Below, piece after piece: positions 33,830 through 44,209 of a DNA stretch of 64,000 bases. Within the stretch, counting starts at the first letter, position 1; every line of letters starts with the position of its first letter. Under the pieces are notes generated by a model. The model was given only the letters and a program-made list of their open reading frames with translations, was not told the origin of the DNA and made no database searches. Source of the stretch: Phytoactinopolyspora halotolerans (GTDB lineage: Bacteria; Actinomycetota; Actinomycetes; Jiangellales; Jiangellaceae); assembly GCF_010550675.1 (NCBI RefSeq), contig NZ_JAAGOA010000026.1, positions 43,858-107,857 on the forward strand, read 5' to 3'. The position numbers were made by a program, and so were the translations under genes.

Positions 33830-35521
33830 TCAGTGTCCTCCGATGACGCGTGTGGCGCTGCCGGCCCGCGTGGACATGCCGGAGTCAGCGTGCTCGACCG
33901 GGCCGTCCTCACCGGCAGCGAGCTCGTGGACGGTGTGCGCGCGTGCGGTGTGCTCACCGGCCATGCTTCGCGCGGTCGCGGCGATCAGATCCAGCAGGCC
34001 GGTCACGTCGTCGATGCCGGTCAGTGGGTTGACGAGGGTGAGTTTGAGCACCACCTGCCCGCGCCACCGGGTACGTCCGACGACGGCCTGCCCGCGAGCC
34101 AGCAGGGTGCGCTGCACATCGGTGTTGAGCCGGTCCAGGCCGGTCAGATGGTGTCCGGCTGAGCCCGTCCGCGCCGGGCGGCACCGGAACAGCACCGTCA
34201 CGGTCTGCGGGTCGGCGACCAGCTGGAGATCCGGGTGGGACGCGATGTATCGGGCCGCATCGGCGGCGAGACCGACGATGTGCTCGACGTATCGACTGAG
34301 CCGTCGCCGGCCGGTAGCACGCAGCGACACCAGGACCTTGAGCGCGTCGAACCGCCGGGACGTGTCGAGCGAGCGGTCGACCAGATTGAGCACACCGGTG
34401 TCTTCCTGCCGGTTCAGATACGCGGCGGGTTCGCGAAAGCCGTGCAGGGTGCCGATGTCGCGCACCAGCAGCGCGCTGGCGCCGATCGGCTGCCACCACA
34501 GCTTGTGCAGGTCCGCGGTGATGGAGTCCGCATGCTGGATCCCGTCCAGCATCGGCCGCAGCCGCTCGCTGAGTGCCAGGCCGGCCCCGACTGCTGCGTC
34601 GACATGCAGCCACGCGCCGCATCTGGCCGCGCGGTCGGCGAGGACGTCGAGGGGGTCGACCGAGCCGGAGTCGGTGGTGCCCGCCGTACCGACGATGGCG
34701 ATCACCCGCCCGCCGGTGCGCTCCACTTCGTCGAGGGTCTGGTCCAGCGCGTCGGCACGCATGCGGCCGGCGTCGTCGGTGGTGACCGGAACAACGGCGT
34801 CGCGGCCCAGGCCCAACACGGCGCACGCCTGACGGATGCTCACGTGCGCGGCATCCGACGCCAGCACGCGCCAGCTCGCGGCGTCGGCGGGCAGGCCGGA
34901 GCCGCCAGACCCTTCGGTCCGGCCGGTCCCGGCAGACCCTTCAGACCTGCCAGACCTGACAGCGGCGCGGTCGCGGGCCAGCAGCAGGCCGAGCAGATTG
35001 GACGAGGTGCCGCCCGATGTCAACACCCCTCCGCCGGTCGAGCCGGGGCCGCCGATCTCCGGCTCCTCGCCGTCCGGCAGACCGAGCAGCCCGGCCAGGG
35101 AGCGAACCAACCGGTCCTCGGCGTAGGTGGCGGCCGGTGCCTGGTCGAACGAGTCCATGGACTGGTTGGTGACCCCGATGGCCAGTTCGGTGGCGGCCGC
35201 GGTCAGCAGCGTGGGGGAGTGCAGGTGCGCTGCGCACCACGGCTGAGCCGGCTTCGCGTCGTTGGCCAGGACGTCCCGGGTCACCTGGGCCAGCACCTCG
35301 TCCAGCGGCGCACCTTCGTCCGGGAGCGGGTCCACCGCGTCGATCTGTGCCTTCAGCTGCTCCGGCGCGATAGCCGGGAACGGCGGGCCGGGCCGGCTGG
35401 ACAGCACGGCCTCCACCACGGCAGCTGCCGCCCGGCGCAGTGCGTCGTCCGCTTCGGCGCTGCCGTCCAGGAAGTCGACCGCAGCGGAACCATGATCATC
35501 GTGGATTTGTGGTGTGATCAC
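33830..35521 (-). CDS. rhbB: L-2,4-diaminobutyrate decarboxylase (RhbB/Ddc-like)
   Basis: A 563-residue group II PLP decarboxylase starting at a GTG that overlaps the aminotransferase stop (GTGA). Motifs: GGVLTSGGTSSNLLGLLLAR, DAAHVSIRQACAVLGLG, IVGTAGTTDSGSVDPL, WLHVDAAVGAG and the PLP lysine in ITADLHKLWWQP. It would turn L-2,4-diaminobutyrate into 1,3-diaminopropane, the amine of schizokinen and rhizobactin. A low-complexity insert (GRSEGSAGTGRTEGSGGSG) sits at ~190. The start codon lies in the loop of a 17-bp inverted repeat. Confidence 0.9.
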   Translation of the reverse strand: MITPQIHDDHGSAAVDFLDGSAEADDALRRAAAAVVEAVLSSRPGPPFPAIAPEQLKAQIDAVDPLPDEGAPLDEVLAQVTRDVLANDAKPAQPWCAAHLHSPTLLTAAATELAIGVTNQSMDSFDQAPAATYAEDRLVRSLAGLLGLPDGEEPEIGGPGSTGGGVLTSGGTSSNLLGLLLARDRAAVRSGRSEGSAGTGRTEGSGGSGLPADAASWRVLASDAAHVSIRQACAVLGLGRDAVVPVTTDDAGRMRADALDQTLDEVERTGGRVIAIVGTAGTTDSGSVDPLDVLADRAARCGAWLHVDAAVGAGLALSERLRPMLDGIQHADSITADLHKLWWQPIGASALLVRDIGTLHGFREPAAYLNRQEDTGVLNLVDRSLDTSRRFDALKVLVSLRATGRRRLSRYVEHIVGLAADAARYIASHPDLQLVADPQTVTVLFRCRPARTGSAGHHLTGLDRLNTDVQRTLLARGQAVVGRTRWRGQVVLKLTLVNPLTGIDDVTGLLDLIAATARSMAGEHTARAHTVHELAAGEDGPVEHADSGMSTRAGSATRVIGGH

Positions 35522-35545
35522 GCCGCGGATCCTCGATGATCATGG
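35490..35545. promoter_or_regulatory. 17-bp inverted repeat over overlapping stop/start
   Basis: Arms at 35490-35506 and 35529-35545 (CCATGATCATCG type) match at 16 of 17 positions. The 22-nt loop holds the aminotransferase stop and the decarboxylase GTG start. Both arms are coding. The structure could tune translational coupling. Confidence 0.55.
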
Positions 35546-36969
35546 TGCGGCCGGGCCGCTGAGAGCGCTGTGGCGAACGTGTCGACCACGCGGTCGATCT
35601 GTTCCTCGCTGACGATCAGCGGCGGCAGGAACCGCACCACGGCGTCCTCGGGACCGCCGGCCTCCACGATGACGCCGTTCTCGAGCATCGTGCGCTGGAC
35701 GGCGGCGGCGAGCGCTCCATCCGGCCGGGGTACGCCGTAGCCGTCGGCGGTCTCGGGGTCCACCACCTCCACGCCGACCATCAGGCCGGGTCCGCGGATA
35801 TCCCCGACGCGCGGATCGTCGCCGACGGCGGCCCGCAGGCCATCGGAGAGCCGGCGACCGAGCTCACCGGCCCGTTGCGCCAGCCCGGCGCGCGCCACCT
35901 CGCGGATCGTCGCCGCGCCCGCGGCCAGCGCCAGCGTGGAACCGCGGAAGGTCCCGGCGTGCGCGCCCGGTTGCCAGGCGTCCAGCTCGCCACGATGCAC
36001 GATCACCGCGAGCGGCAGCCCGCCGCCGACGGCCTTGGACAGCACGAGGATGTCCGGGTCGAACCCGATCCGCTCACTGGCCCAGAGCGTGCCGGTGCGG
36101 CCGAGCCCGGTCTGCACCTCGTCGGCGACGAGCACGGCGCCGGCCTCTGTGGTGGTGGAACGCAGCGTTGTCGCGAATGCGGGAGGCATCGGGTGCACGC
36201 CTCCTTCGCCCTGCACCGGTTCGGCGATGACGGCCGCCGGTGCGGCGATGCCGCTGTGGTCGTCGCAGAGTGCCCACCGGACCAGCGAGCCGGCCAGCTC
36301 GGCGCTGGTGGTGGCACCCGATACGGCCTGGCCGCCGGGACCGCCGGGAGCGGACGCCGGCCCGTGTGCGCGCAACGGCGTCCGGTACGCGGTGGGAAAC
36401 GGCAGGTGGTGGATCTCCGGTAGAAGCGCTCCCAGCGGCTCCTTGGCGGATCGTCGGCCGGTCAGCGCGAGGGTTCCCTGCGTCATGCCGTGATACCCGC
36501 CGCCGAACGCCAGCACGCCGCTCCGGCCGGTGGCCGTCTTGGCCAGCTTGATCGCCGCCTCGACCGCGTCCGCGCCGCTCGGGCCGCAGAACAGGATCCT
36601 TCCGTCCTGCAGCGGTGCCGGCAGGACGGAGAAGAGCTGGTCGATGAAGCGGTCGCGGTACGGCGTCGAGAGGTCCAGCGTGGAGAGCGGGGCGCCGGCG
36701 TCGAGCGCTTCCCGCAGCGCCTGGTCCACCACGGGGTGGTGGTGTCCCAGCGCGAGCGCTCCGGCCCCGGCCAGGCAGTCGATGTACTCGCGGCCATCGG
36801 CGTCGCGGACGGTGGCGCCACGGGCGGACACCAGGGTCAACGGCAATCGGCGGTGGTAGGCGCGAGCCGACGAGTCGCGTTGTCCGACGACGGGGCGCTG
36901 CCCGGGTGCGTCGGCGGTGGGCACGGGCATATGGGGGTCGGTCAGTGTGAGGCCCTCGAGCGCAGTCAC
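35518..36969 (-). CDS. rhbA: Diaminobutyrate-2-oxoglutarate aminotransferase (RhbA/Dat-like)
   Basis: A 483-residue class III PLP aminotransferase: DCLAGAGALALGHHHPVVDQ, ILFCGPSGADAVEAAIKLAK, AFGGGYHGMTQGTLALTG, LVADEVQTGLGRTGTLWASE and the PLP lysine in ILVLSKAVGGGLPLAVIV. It makes L-2,4-diaminobutyrate from aspartate semialdehyde and glutamate. It is the first gene of the operon, with an iron-box palindrome 40-58 nt upstream of its start. The following decarboxylase overlaps it by 4 nt. Confidence 0.9.
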   Translation of the reverse strand: MTALEGLTLTDPHMPVPTADAPGQRPVVGQRDSSARAYHRRLPLTLVSARGATVRDADGREYIDCLAGAGALALGHHHPVVDQALREALDAGAPLSTLDLSTPYRDRFIDQLFSVLPAPLQDGRILFCGPSGADAVEAAIKLAKTATGRSGVLAFGGGYHGMTQGTLALTGRRSAKEPLGALLPEIHHLPFPTAYRTPLRAHGPASAPGGPGGQAVSGATTSAELAGSLVRWALCDDHSGIAAPAAVIAEPVQGEGGVHPMPPAFATTLRSTTTEAGAVLVADEVQTGLGRTGTLWASERIGFDPDILVLSKAVGGGLPLAVIVHRGELDAWQPGAHAGTFRGSTLALAAGAATIREVARAGLAQRAGELGRRLSDGLRAAVGDDPRVGDIRGPGLMVGVEVVDPETADGYGVPRPDGALAAAVQRTMLENGVIVEAGGPEDAVVRFLPPLIVSEEQIDRVVDTFATALSAARPHHDHRGSAA

Positions 36970-37008
36970 AGGGCGGTGTCCTTCCGATTATGGCGATTTC
37001 GGGCGAAT

Positions 37009-37047
37009 TTAGGCATGCCTAACCTAGATGAGCCCAGCCTTACCTAA
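37009..37047 (-). promoter_or_regulatory. Iron box (IdeR/DmdR1-type) before siderophore operon
   Basis: TTAGGCATGCCTAACCTAG at 37009-37027 is close to the actinobacterial iron-box consensus TTAGGTTAGGCTAACCTAA. A second, weaker match ending in TACCTAA overlaps at 37029-37047. This position, just before the aminotransferase gene, predicts repression of the operon when iron is plentiful. Confidence 0.8.
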
Positions 37048-37097
37048 TCTACGTGCTCGGCGCAAGTGGTTCCACGTCACGAGTGACCATGATCATC

Positions 37098-37131
37098 GAG
37101 GATCTGCGGGATCATCACCCCGCTGATCCTC
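37098..37131 (-). terminator. Hairpin terminator after methyltransferase gene
   Basis: GAGGATC and GATCCTC with inner GCGGG/CCCGC form a stem around ATCATCA. It lies 19 nt past the stop of the methyltransferase gene and separates it from the siderophore promoter. Confidence 0.65.
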
Positions 37132-37149
37132 AACAGAACCGAGGCGCGG

Positions 37150-38382
37150 TCAGACCAGCAGCGGCCGGGCGACGAGCACCGTCGCCTTGCCCTGCACCCG
37201 GGTGACGATCAGCGTCGCCGCCGCGGTGCCGCGCGGGCGCAGCGTCTTGCGCAGCGACTCCGGGGTGACGTCGACGCCGCGTTTCTTGATCGTGAGGATG
37301 CCGACCTGATGCTCGCGGACGTAGCGTCGCAGCCGTTTGACGTCGTAAGGCAGAGCGTCCGTGATCTCGTACCCGCGGGCGAACGGAAGATCCGCGCGGG
37401 TGTCGCTGCCGACATACGCGATGGACGGATCGACGAGCCAGCCGTCGACCGACCGGGCCACCGCCGTCACCAGGCCGGCGCGGATCACCGCGCCGTCGGG
37501 CTCGTAGAGGAAGCGTCCCGGAGCGCGCACGTCCGCCTCACCTGGATCGTCCACGTCGGTGAGCGTGTGCGTACGTCCGCCGGTCAACAGCGTCGCTCGC
37601 CGTCGGACACGTCGCCGCGCTGGGCCCTCGTCCGGATCCGCCTCCGCGAGCGCGCCGGCCCAGAGCGCCGCCTCCTTCACCTCGCCGTCGACGGAGACCC
37701 ACTCGGCCTCCACGTCCGTTGGGACCCGGTCATGCGGGATGCCGGGGGCCACCTTGACGCAGGCCGTCCCCTCGAGCAACTCCTGGATGAACGGCCAGGC
37801 AGGCCGGTAGGAGTCCGGATCGAAGACCCGTCCGCGGGTGGTGCGGCGCGCCGGGTCGCAGAACACCACGTCGTATCCGCTGCGCTCGACGGACGTCGCG
37901 TCGGCGGTATGGACCCGGGCGTCCCGTTGCAGACCGAGTGCGGTCAGGTTGTGCCGGCCCACCTCGGCCGTCACCTCGTCGATCTCGATCCCGGTGACGT
38001 CGAGCCCGGCCCGGGCGAACGCGATCAGGTCGGCGCCGATCCCGGTGCACAGATCCAGCACCCGGGCCCGGCTCGAGTCGCGCCGGCTGATCCTGCCGGC
38101 GATCCGCGCCGCCCGGTGCTCGGCGACCGGCGCCCGAGTCGCTTGCTCGTATCCGTCGACGGTGAACAGCATGCGGGCCGCATCGGCCGGGGCGAACTTC
38201 TCGATGGCACGCCGCCGCAACCGGGCCTGGGTCAGCGCGGCCGCGACCAGCTCGGACGGGTGTTCCCGGCGCAACCGGCTGCCCAGGGTGAACTCGTCCT
38301 CCACCCCGTATGAGCGGGTCGCCTCGTCGAGCAGGGGCGCACCCTCGGCGGACGCCAGGACCCGCAGAACAGCGAGATCCAC
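37150..38382 (-). CDS. Class I SAM methyltransferase with THUMP-like domain
   Basis: About 410 residues from the GTG at 38382, which shares its G with the TAG stop of the peptidase gene (TAGTG). The SAM-binding motif is VLDLCTGIGADLIAFARAGL with the acidic strand end VTGIEID, then YDVVFCDPARRTTRGRVFDP. The C-terminal part (FARGYEITDALPYDVKRLRR, ILTIKKRGVDVTPESLRKTL) matches the THUMP-like domain found fused to such enzymes in actinobacteria. RNA methylation is likely but the target is unknown. Confidence 0.85.
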   Translation of the reverse strand: MDLAVLRVLASAEGAPLLDEATRSYGVEDEFTLGSRLRREHPSELVAAALTQARLRRRAIEKFAPADAARMLFTVDGYEQATRAPVAEHRAARIAGRISRRDSSRARVLDLCTGIGADLIAFARAGLDVTGIEIDEVTAEVGRHNLTALGLQRDARVHTADATSVERSGYDVVFCDPARRTTRGRVFDPDSYRPAWPFIQELLEGTACVKVAPGIPHDRVPTDVEAEWVSVDGEVKEAALWAGALAEADPDEGPARRRVRRRATLLTGGRTHTLTDVDDPGEADVRAPGRFLYEPDGAVIRAGLVTAVARSVDGWLVDPSIAYVGSDTRADLPFARGYEITDALPYDVKRLRRYVREHQVGILTIKKRGVDVTPESLRKTLRPRGTAAATLIVTRVQGKATVLVARPLLV

Positions 38383-39584
38383 TACCGATGCAGTGCGTCG
38401 AGAGCGACGGCGGCGTACACGGCGACGCCGGCGGCCAGCGCATCCTCGTCGAAGACCACCAGATTCGAGTGGTTCGGCGCGGCGTCGTCGGGATCCACGC
38501 CCGGCGGGCACGCGCCGAGGAACGCCATCGCCCCTGGGTATTTCGCCAGCACGTAGGAGAAGTCCTCCGCGCCCATCAACGGCTCGGCCATCTCGATCAC
38601 CTGCTCCGCGCCGACCACGGCGGACGCCGCGGCCCGCATCCGGTCCGTGGCCGCCGCGTCGTTGACCGTCACCGGATAGCCCGGGACGATGTCGACGTCG
38701 GCGCTGAGCTCATGGGCGGCGGCGACGCCGGCGGCGACGGTGCGCAGCCGGGTGTGCACCTCGTCCCGGGTCTCCTCGGAGAACGTGCGGATCGTCCCTT
38801 CCAGCTCCGCACTGGCCGGGATGATGTTGGAGGTAGTTCCGGCGGCGATCCGCGCCACGGTCAACACGGCCGGGTCGAACGTGCTGATCCTGCGCCCCAG
38901 GACCGTCTGCAGAGTGGTCACCAGCTCGCATGCCGCCGGTACCGGGTCGTTCGCGTTGTGCGGCGCCGACGCGTGGCCGCCCCGGCCGGTCAGCACGACC
39001 CGGAACGTGTCGGCGGCCGCCAGGATCGGGCCGGGGCGGACGTTGATGGTGCCGGTCTCGAACTGGCTGGTGATGTGCAGCGCGAACGCACCCGCCACGT
39101 CCCCGTCGTCGTCGAGCAGCCCCTCCTCCAGCGCATACCGCGCGCCGTGGTACGACTCCTCGCCCGGCTGGAAGAACAGCAGGATACGGCCGGCGATCTG
39201 CTCGCGCCGGGCAGCCAGAAGGCGTGCCGCTCCGGCCAGCATGGCCACGTGGGTGTCGTGTCCGCACGCGTGCATGGCGCCGTTCACGGCCGACGCGAAC
39301 GGCAGCCCGGTGTCCTCCTGCAGCGGCAGCGCATCCATGTCGCCCCGCAGGATCACGGTCGGACCGGGTTGCCCGCCGTCGAGCTCGGCCACCACCGCCG
39401 ACGTGGTCTCCGACAGCCGCGTCGGCAGGCCCAGATCGGCGATCTCGTCCAGCACGGCCTGGCGCGTCACCGGCAGGTCGAGGCCGATCTCCGGAGTCCG
39501 GTGCAGCTTCCGGCGGAACGCGACGGTTCGCTCCTGAACGGCGTCGGCCTCGGTCTTCAATGCGGCGAGCGGAGAGGGCGTCAT
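38382..39584 (-). CDS. M20-family metallopeptidase/amidohydrolase
   Basis: A 400-residue protein of the aminoacylase/hippurate-hydrolase branch. Metal and catalytic motifs: RRKLHRTPEIGLDLP, VILRGDMDALPLQE, MHACGHDTHVAMLAGAARLL, FFQPGEESYHGARYALEEGL, GRGGHASAPHNANDPV and the late APNHSNLVVFDEDAL. It would release an acyl group from an N-acyl amino acid or similar amide. It overlaps the methyltransferase gene by one base. Confidence 0.9.
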   Translation of the reverse strand: MTPSPLAALKTEADAVQERTVAFRRKLHRTPEIGLDLPVTRQAVLDEIADLGLPTRLSETTSAVVAELDGGQPGPTVILRGDMDALPLQEDTGLPFASAVNGAMHACGHDTHVAMLAGAARLLAARREQIAGRILLFFQPGEESYHGARYALEEGLLDDDGDVAGAFALHITSQFETGTINVRPGPILAAADTFRVVLTGRGGHASAPHNANDPVPAACELVTTLQTVLGRRISTFDPAVLTVARIAAGTTSNIIPASAELEGTIRTFSEETRDEVHTRLRTVAAGVAAAHELSADVDIVPGYPVTVNDAAATDRMRAAASAVVGAEQVIEMAEPLMGAEDFSYVLAKYPGAMAFLGACPPGVDPDDAAPNHSNLVVFDEDALAAGVAVYAAVALDALHR

Positions 39585-39668
39585 GCGTGGAGTATGTCGA
39601 ACGGAGCGGACATCGGCGAGTTCCGGGGGTGTCCGGGTAGCCGGCGCCGGGCGGCGGCCACGCTGCCG

Positions 39669-41492
39669 CTAGCCGCTCCCGTCGCGCAGCGGCCGGAGCA
39701 CGCTGAGCGCCTGCTGGCCGAGTGTGACGTCGATCTCCCGGTCCGCGATCCAGCGCTCCACGTCGTCCACCAACCGGTGCGCCTTGTCCGCCCGCTGGAA
39801 CGTGCTCTCCGTGCCGAGCAGGTCATGCAGCGCGGAGAGCAGCCGGTCCGCGCGCTCGCCCCAGTCGGCCGGTGCGGCGGCGACCTCGACAGACAGTGCG
39901 CTGACCGGCTCCAACCCGGGGACGTCGGGCAGGCTCTCCTCGGCGAGCACCTCGATCGTCTCGCGGCCGAACTCGGCGTCGAGCTCGTACTGGGTGAGCC
40001 ACACCGACACCCGCTCGATCAGCATGCGCGAGTCCTCGGCCCGCACCGTGTCGTCCTGCTCGTTCCGGATGGCGCGCAGCCGGTTGAACAGATCCTCACC
40101 GCGTTCCCCGGCTGCCGACGAGTCGACCGCCAATGCGGTGATCAGCGCATCGATCCCCTCGGGCTGCATGAACGCGGTGGCGCGGGTGCTCGGGCTCGAG
40201 TTCGGCTGCTCGTCGGCGTCGCCACGGACACCCTCGATGATCAGCAGCGCAGCGGCGGCGAGGACGGCGAGCCCCACGACGATGGCCAGCACGAGCCAGA
40301 CACGTCCGGCGCCGCGCGGGCCCCCGGCGCCGGGCATCGGCGCGGACGCGGGGTGGGGCGTCGTGCCTGGGTGAGGCGTCGTGCCTGGGTGTGGTGTCGT
40401 TCCCGGGTGGGGTGTCGTTCCCGAATGCGGGGTCGTCTCCGCGAGGCCCGGCACGCCGCTCTCCGGGGTCAGCACGCGGGTGTGACCGGTCGCGGGGTAG
40501 GCCTGGGCCGGGCCCTGTGCAGAAGGGCCGGGCAGTGGCGGGGTGGCTGCGGCCGGCCACGGTGTGGCTCCGTGCGGCGGGGAGACGGCGCCCGGCGTCG
40601 ACCCTGCCGACGCTGCCGACGGTGGCGCCGGCGACGGTGGCGGCGGTGGCGGGCCGGGCTGCCCAGGCGCGGGCGACACCTCGGCAGCCGCCCACAGCGC
40701 CGCGCGCATCGCGCCCGCATCGGGGTATCGATCTGCCGGATTCTTAGCCAGCGCGCGCTCGATGACCTCGGCGAGCGCCGCGGAAACGTGCGGTGCGAAC
40801 TCCAGGAGCGGCGGCACCGGCTCGCTGTGGTGCGCCATCATCAGCGCCAGCGGCGACTCGGCCCGGAATGGCGGGTGACCGGCGAGGCACTCGTACATGA
40901 CGACGCCCAGCGAGTAGATGTCGCCGGCCGGGGACGCGGGCTCGCCCGCGGCCTGCTCCGGGGCCAGGTAACGCGGCGACCCCAGGACCCGATCGGTGCC
41001 CGTGAGTCCGGTGGTGGTCTCGGCCAGCGCCTTGACGATCCCGAAGTCGGCGAGCTTCACCCCACCGGCGTCCGGCAACAGGATGTTGGACGGTTTGACG
41101 TCGCGGTGGACGAGTCCGCGGTCGTGCGCCATCTGCAGACTGGTCAGCACGGCGTCTGCGATCGTGGACGCCCACTCCACGGGCAGCCAGCCGTCGTCGT
41201 GGAGCAGTTGGGCGAGGCTACGGCCGCGGATACGTTCCATCACGATGAACGGTCGGCCGTCCGCTTCGCCGACGTCGAAGACCATGACCGTGTTCGGGTG
41301 GTGGAGTCCGGCGGCGGCACGGGCCTCGCGTAGCATGCGTTCGCGGCTGACCGGATCGCCCGCGTAGGCGTCGTGGATCAGCTTGATGGCGACGTCGCGC
41401 TGCAGCACGTGATCATACGCCGCGACGACGCGCGCCATACCTCCCGAGCCCAGATGCTCGGCGAGCTCGTAGCGGTCGGCCAGCACAGCCAT
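39669..41492 (-). CDS. PknB-like Ser/Thr protein kinase
   Basis: About 607 residues from the ATG at 41492; an ATG 11 codons earlier is weaker. Residues ~8-270 are a Hanks-type kinase: HLGSGGMARVV, AIKLIHD, VHRDVKPSNILL, KLADFGIVK and SPRYLAPEQA. A Pro/Ala-rich linker holds six-residue repeats (TPHPGT, about 40359-40430). One membrane helix follows (VWLVLAIVVGLAVLAAAALL), and an extracellular region of ~170 residues without PASTA repeats. It is a membrane receptor kinase of unknown signal. Confidence 0.92.
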   Translation of the reverse strand: MAVLADRYELAEHLGSGGMARVVAAYDHVLQRDVAIKLIHDAYAGDPVSRERMLREARAAAGLHHPNTVMVFDVGEADGRPFIVMERIRGRSLAQLLHDDGWLPVEWASTIADAVLTSLQMAHDRGLVHRDVKPSNILLPDAGGVKLADFGIVKALAETTTGLTGTDRVLGSPRYLAPEQAAGEPASPAGDIYSLGVVMYECLAGHPPFRAESPLALMMAHHSEPVPPLLEFAPHVSAALAEVIERALAKNPADRYPDAGAMRAALWAAAEVSPAPGQPGPPPPPPSPAPPSAASAGSTPGAVSPPHGATPWPAAATPPLPGPSAQGPAQAYPATGHTRVLTPESGVPGLAETTPHSGTTPHPGTTPHPGTTPHPGTTPHPASAPMPGAGGPRGAGRVWLVLAIVVGLAVLAAAALLIIEGVRGDADEQPNSSPSTRATAFMQPEGIDALITALAVDSSAAGERGEDLFNRLRAIRNEQDDTVRAEDSRMLIERVSVWLTQYELDAEFGRETIEVLAEESLPDVPGLEPVSALSVEVAAAPADWGERADRLLSALHDLLGTESTFQRADKAHRLVDDVERWIADREIDVTLGQQALSVLRPLRDGSG

Positions 41493-41743
41493 CGAACCTG
41501 TCTCTCGTCCCGGTGACCTCGTCACACTCTCGTCGGCAGTTCTCAGTTGTCATCGTCCATCGTCTGTGGTGGTGAGACGCCACGTCGGGTTTCGCCCACC
41601 CGACGACGTGCGTTCCGTCACAGCGCGCAGGGCCTGAGTCGAACGAACGGCCATGGCGTCGATGAGTTTAATGGCAAATGTCTGATCCATCCGTGGCGCA
41701 TCCTGTCGCCGCATCCGACCGAGCCGCCGGCGAACAACGTGAC

Positions 41744-41768
41744 TAGCACTCACCTTGACCGAGTGCTA
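41744..41768. promoter_or_regulatory. CIRCE element
   Basis: TAGCACTC and GAGTGCTA are separated by 9 nt, a perfect HrcA-binding palindrome. It lies about 140 nt before groES. The spacer from 41526 to 41907 holds no gene and appears to be the groES-groEL promoter region. Confidence 0.95.
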
Positions 41769-41789
41769 ATGCGTTGCTAAGTTCAGCAT

Positions 41790-41814
41790 TGGCACTTTCA
41801 TACCGAGAGTGCCA
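41790..41814. promoter_or_regulatory. Second CIRCE-like palindrome
   Basis: TGGCACT and AGTGCCA are separated by 11 nt, 21 bp after the canonical CIRCE. It differs at the outer base and in spacing. Dual CIRCE sites before groESL occur in other actinobacteria. Confidence 0.7.
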
Positions 41815-41907
41815 GCGGTCGATCCCGCCGGCACCCGCGACGACGGCGGCATGCGGCCAGTCCATACGAAGCATCCGTGACATCCCGCGAAAGGGGAGGT
41901 CAGACTA

Positions 41908-42207
41908 GTGTCGGTCTCCATCAAGCCACTCGAGGATCGCATCGTGGTCAAGCCGCTGGAGGCGGAGCAGACCACGGCATCCGGACTCGTCATCCCGGAC
42001 ACCGCGAAGGAGAAGCCCCAGGAGGGCGAGGTCGTCGCCGTCGGCGAGGGCCGCTGGGACGAAGACGGCGAGAAGCGCATCCCTGTCGACGTCAAGGTCG
42101 GGGACGTCGTTCTGTACTCGAAGTACGGCGGCACCGAGGTCAAGTACGGCGGCGACGAGCTGCTGATCCTGTCCAGCCGCGACGTGCTCGCCGTCGTCAA
42201 CAAGTGA
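41908..42207 (+). CDS. groES: Co-chaperonin GroES
   Basis: A 99-residue protein of normal length starting at GTG, with GGGGAGG about 11 nt upstream. Key segments: [20 protein letters not shown], the mobile loop [20 protein letters not shown] and [20 protein letters not shown]. It caps the GroEL ring. It is transcribed with groEL from a promoter controlled by two CIRCE-type sites. Confidence 0.97.
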   Translation: MSVSIKPLEDRIVVKPLEAEQTTASGLVIPDTAKEKPQEGEVVAVGEGRWDEDGEKRIPVDVKVGDVVLYSKYGGTEVKYGGDELLILSSRDVLAVVNK

Positions 42208-42259
42208 CAGCACGACGCTGACGTATCGGTGCGACGCCCTGGCGCGGCACGGAGCCTGA

Positions 42260-43954
<1,695 letters not shown>

Positions 43955-44023
43955 GATTCGGCGTCGACCGTCGGCGTCGAAGGGATCCGGTCGACAGAGC
44001 CGGTCCTCGCGTCGAGGGTGACA

Positions 44024-44060
44024 GGGCCCGTCCCACTGCCGTGCGCGGTGGGACGGGCCC
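44024..44060 (+). terminator. Strong terminator after groEL
   Basis: GGGCCCGTCCCAC and GTGGGACGGGCCC form a perfect 13-bp stem with an 11-nt loop, followed by TTGTCT. It lies 70 nt past the groEL stop. Confidence 0.9.
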
Positions 44061-44104
44061 TTGTCTGATGGGCCGGCCGGCTCCGTGGCCGCTCCGACTT
44101 GTGA

Positions 44105-44171
44105 CTTCCTGAGTTCAGGTAACGCATGGGGACGCAGCGGGCGGCTCCAAGTGTTATCTGAACTTAGGAAG
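44105..44171. promoter_or_regulatory. Long inverted repeat before F420-dependent gene
   Basis: Arms of 19 bp at 44105-44123 and 44153-44171 (CTTCCT-AGTTCAG-TAAC) match at 17 of 19 positions, around 29 nt. It lies 38 bp before the start of the LLM-class gene and after the groEL terminator. It could be an operator or a second terminator. Confidence 0.5.
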
Positions 44172-44209
44172 ATCTCGAGAGCCGCGCATTGAGGGCGAGG
44201 GACGGGTCG

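Noticed and set aside
38310..41333. Long plus-strand frame of about 1007 codons
   Set aside because: It is antisense to the M20 peptidase and kinase genes, which have complete family motifs; the product is arginine-rich and protein-unlike.
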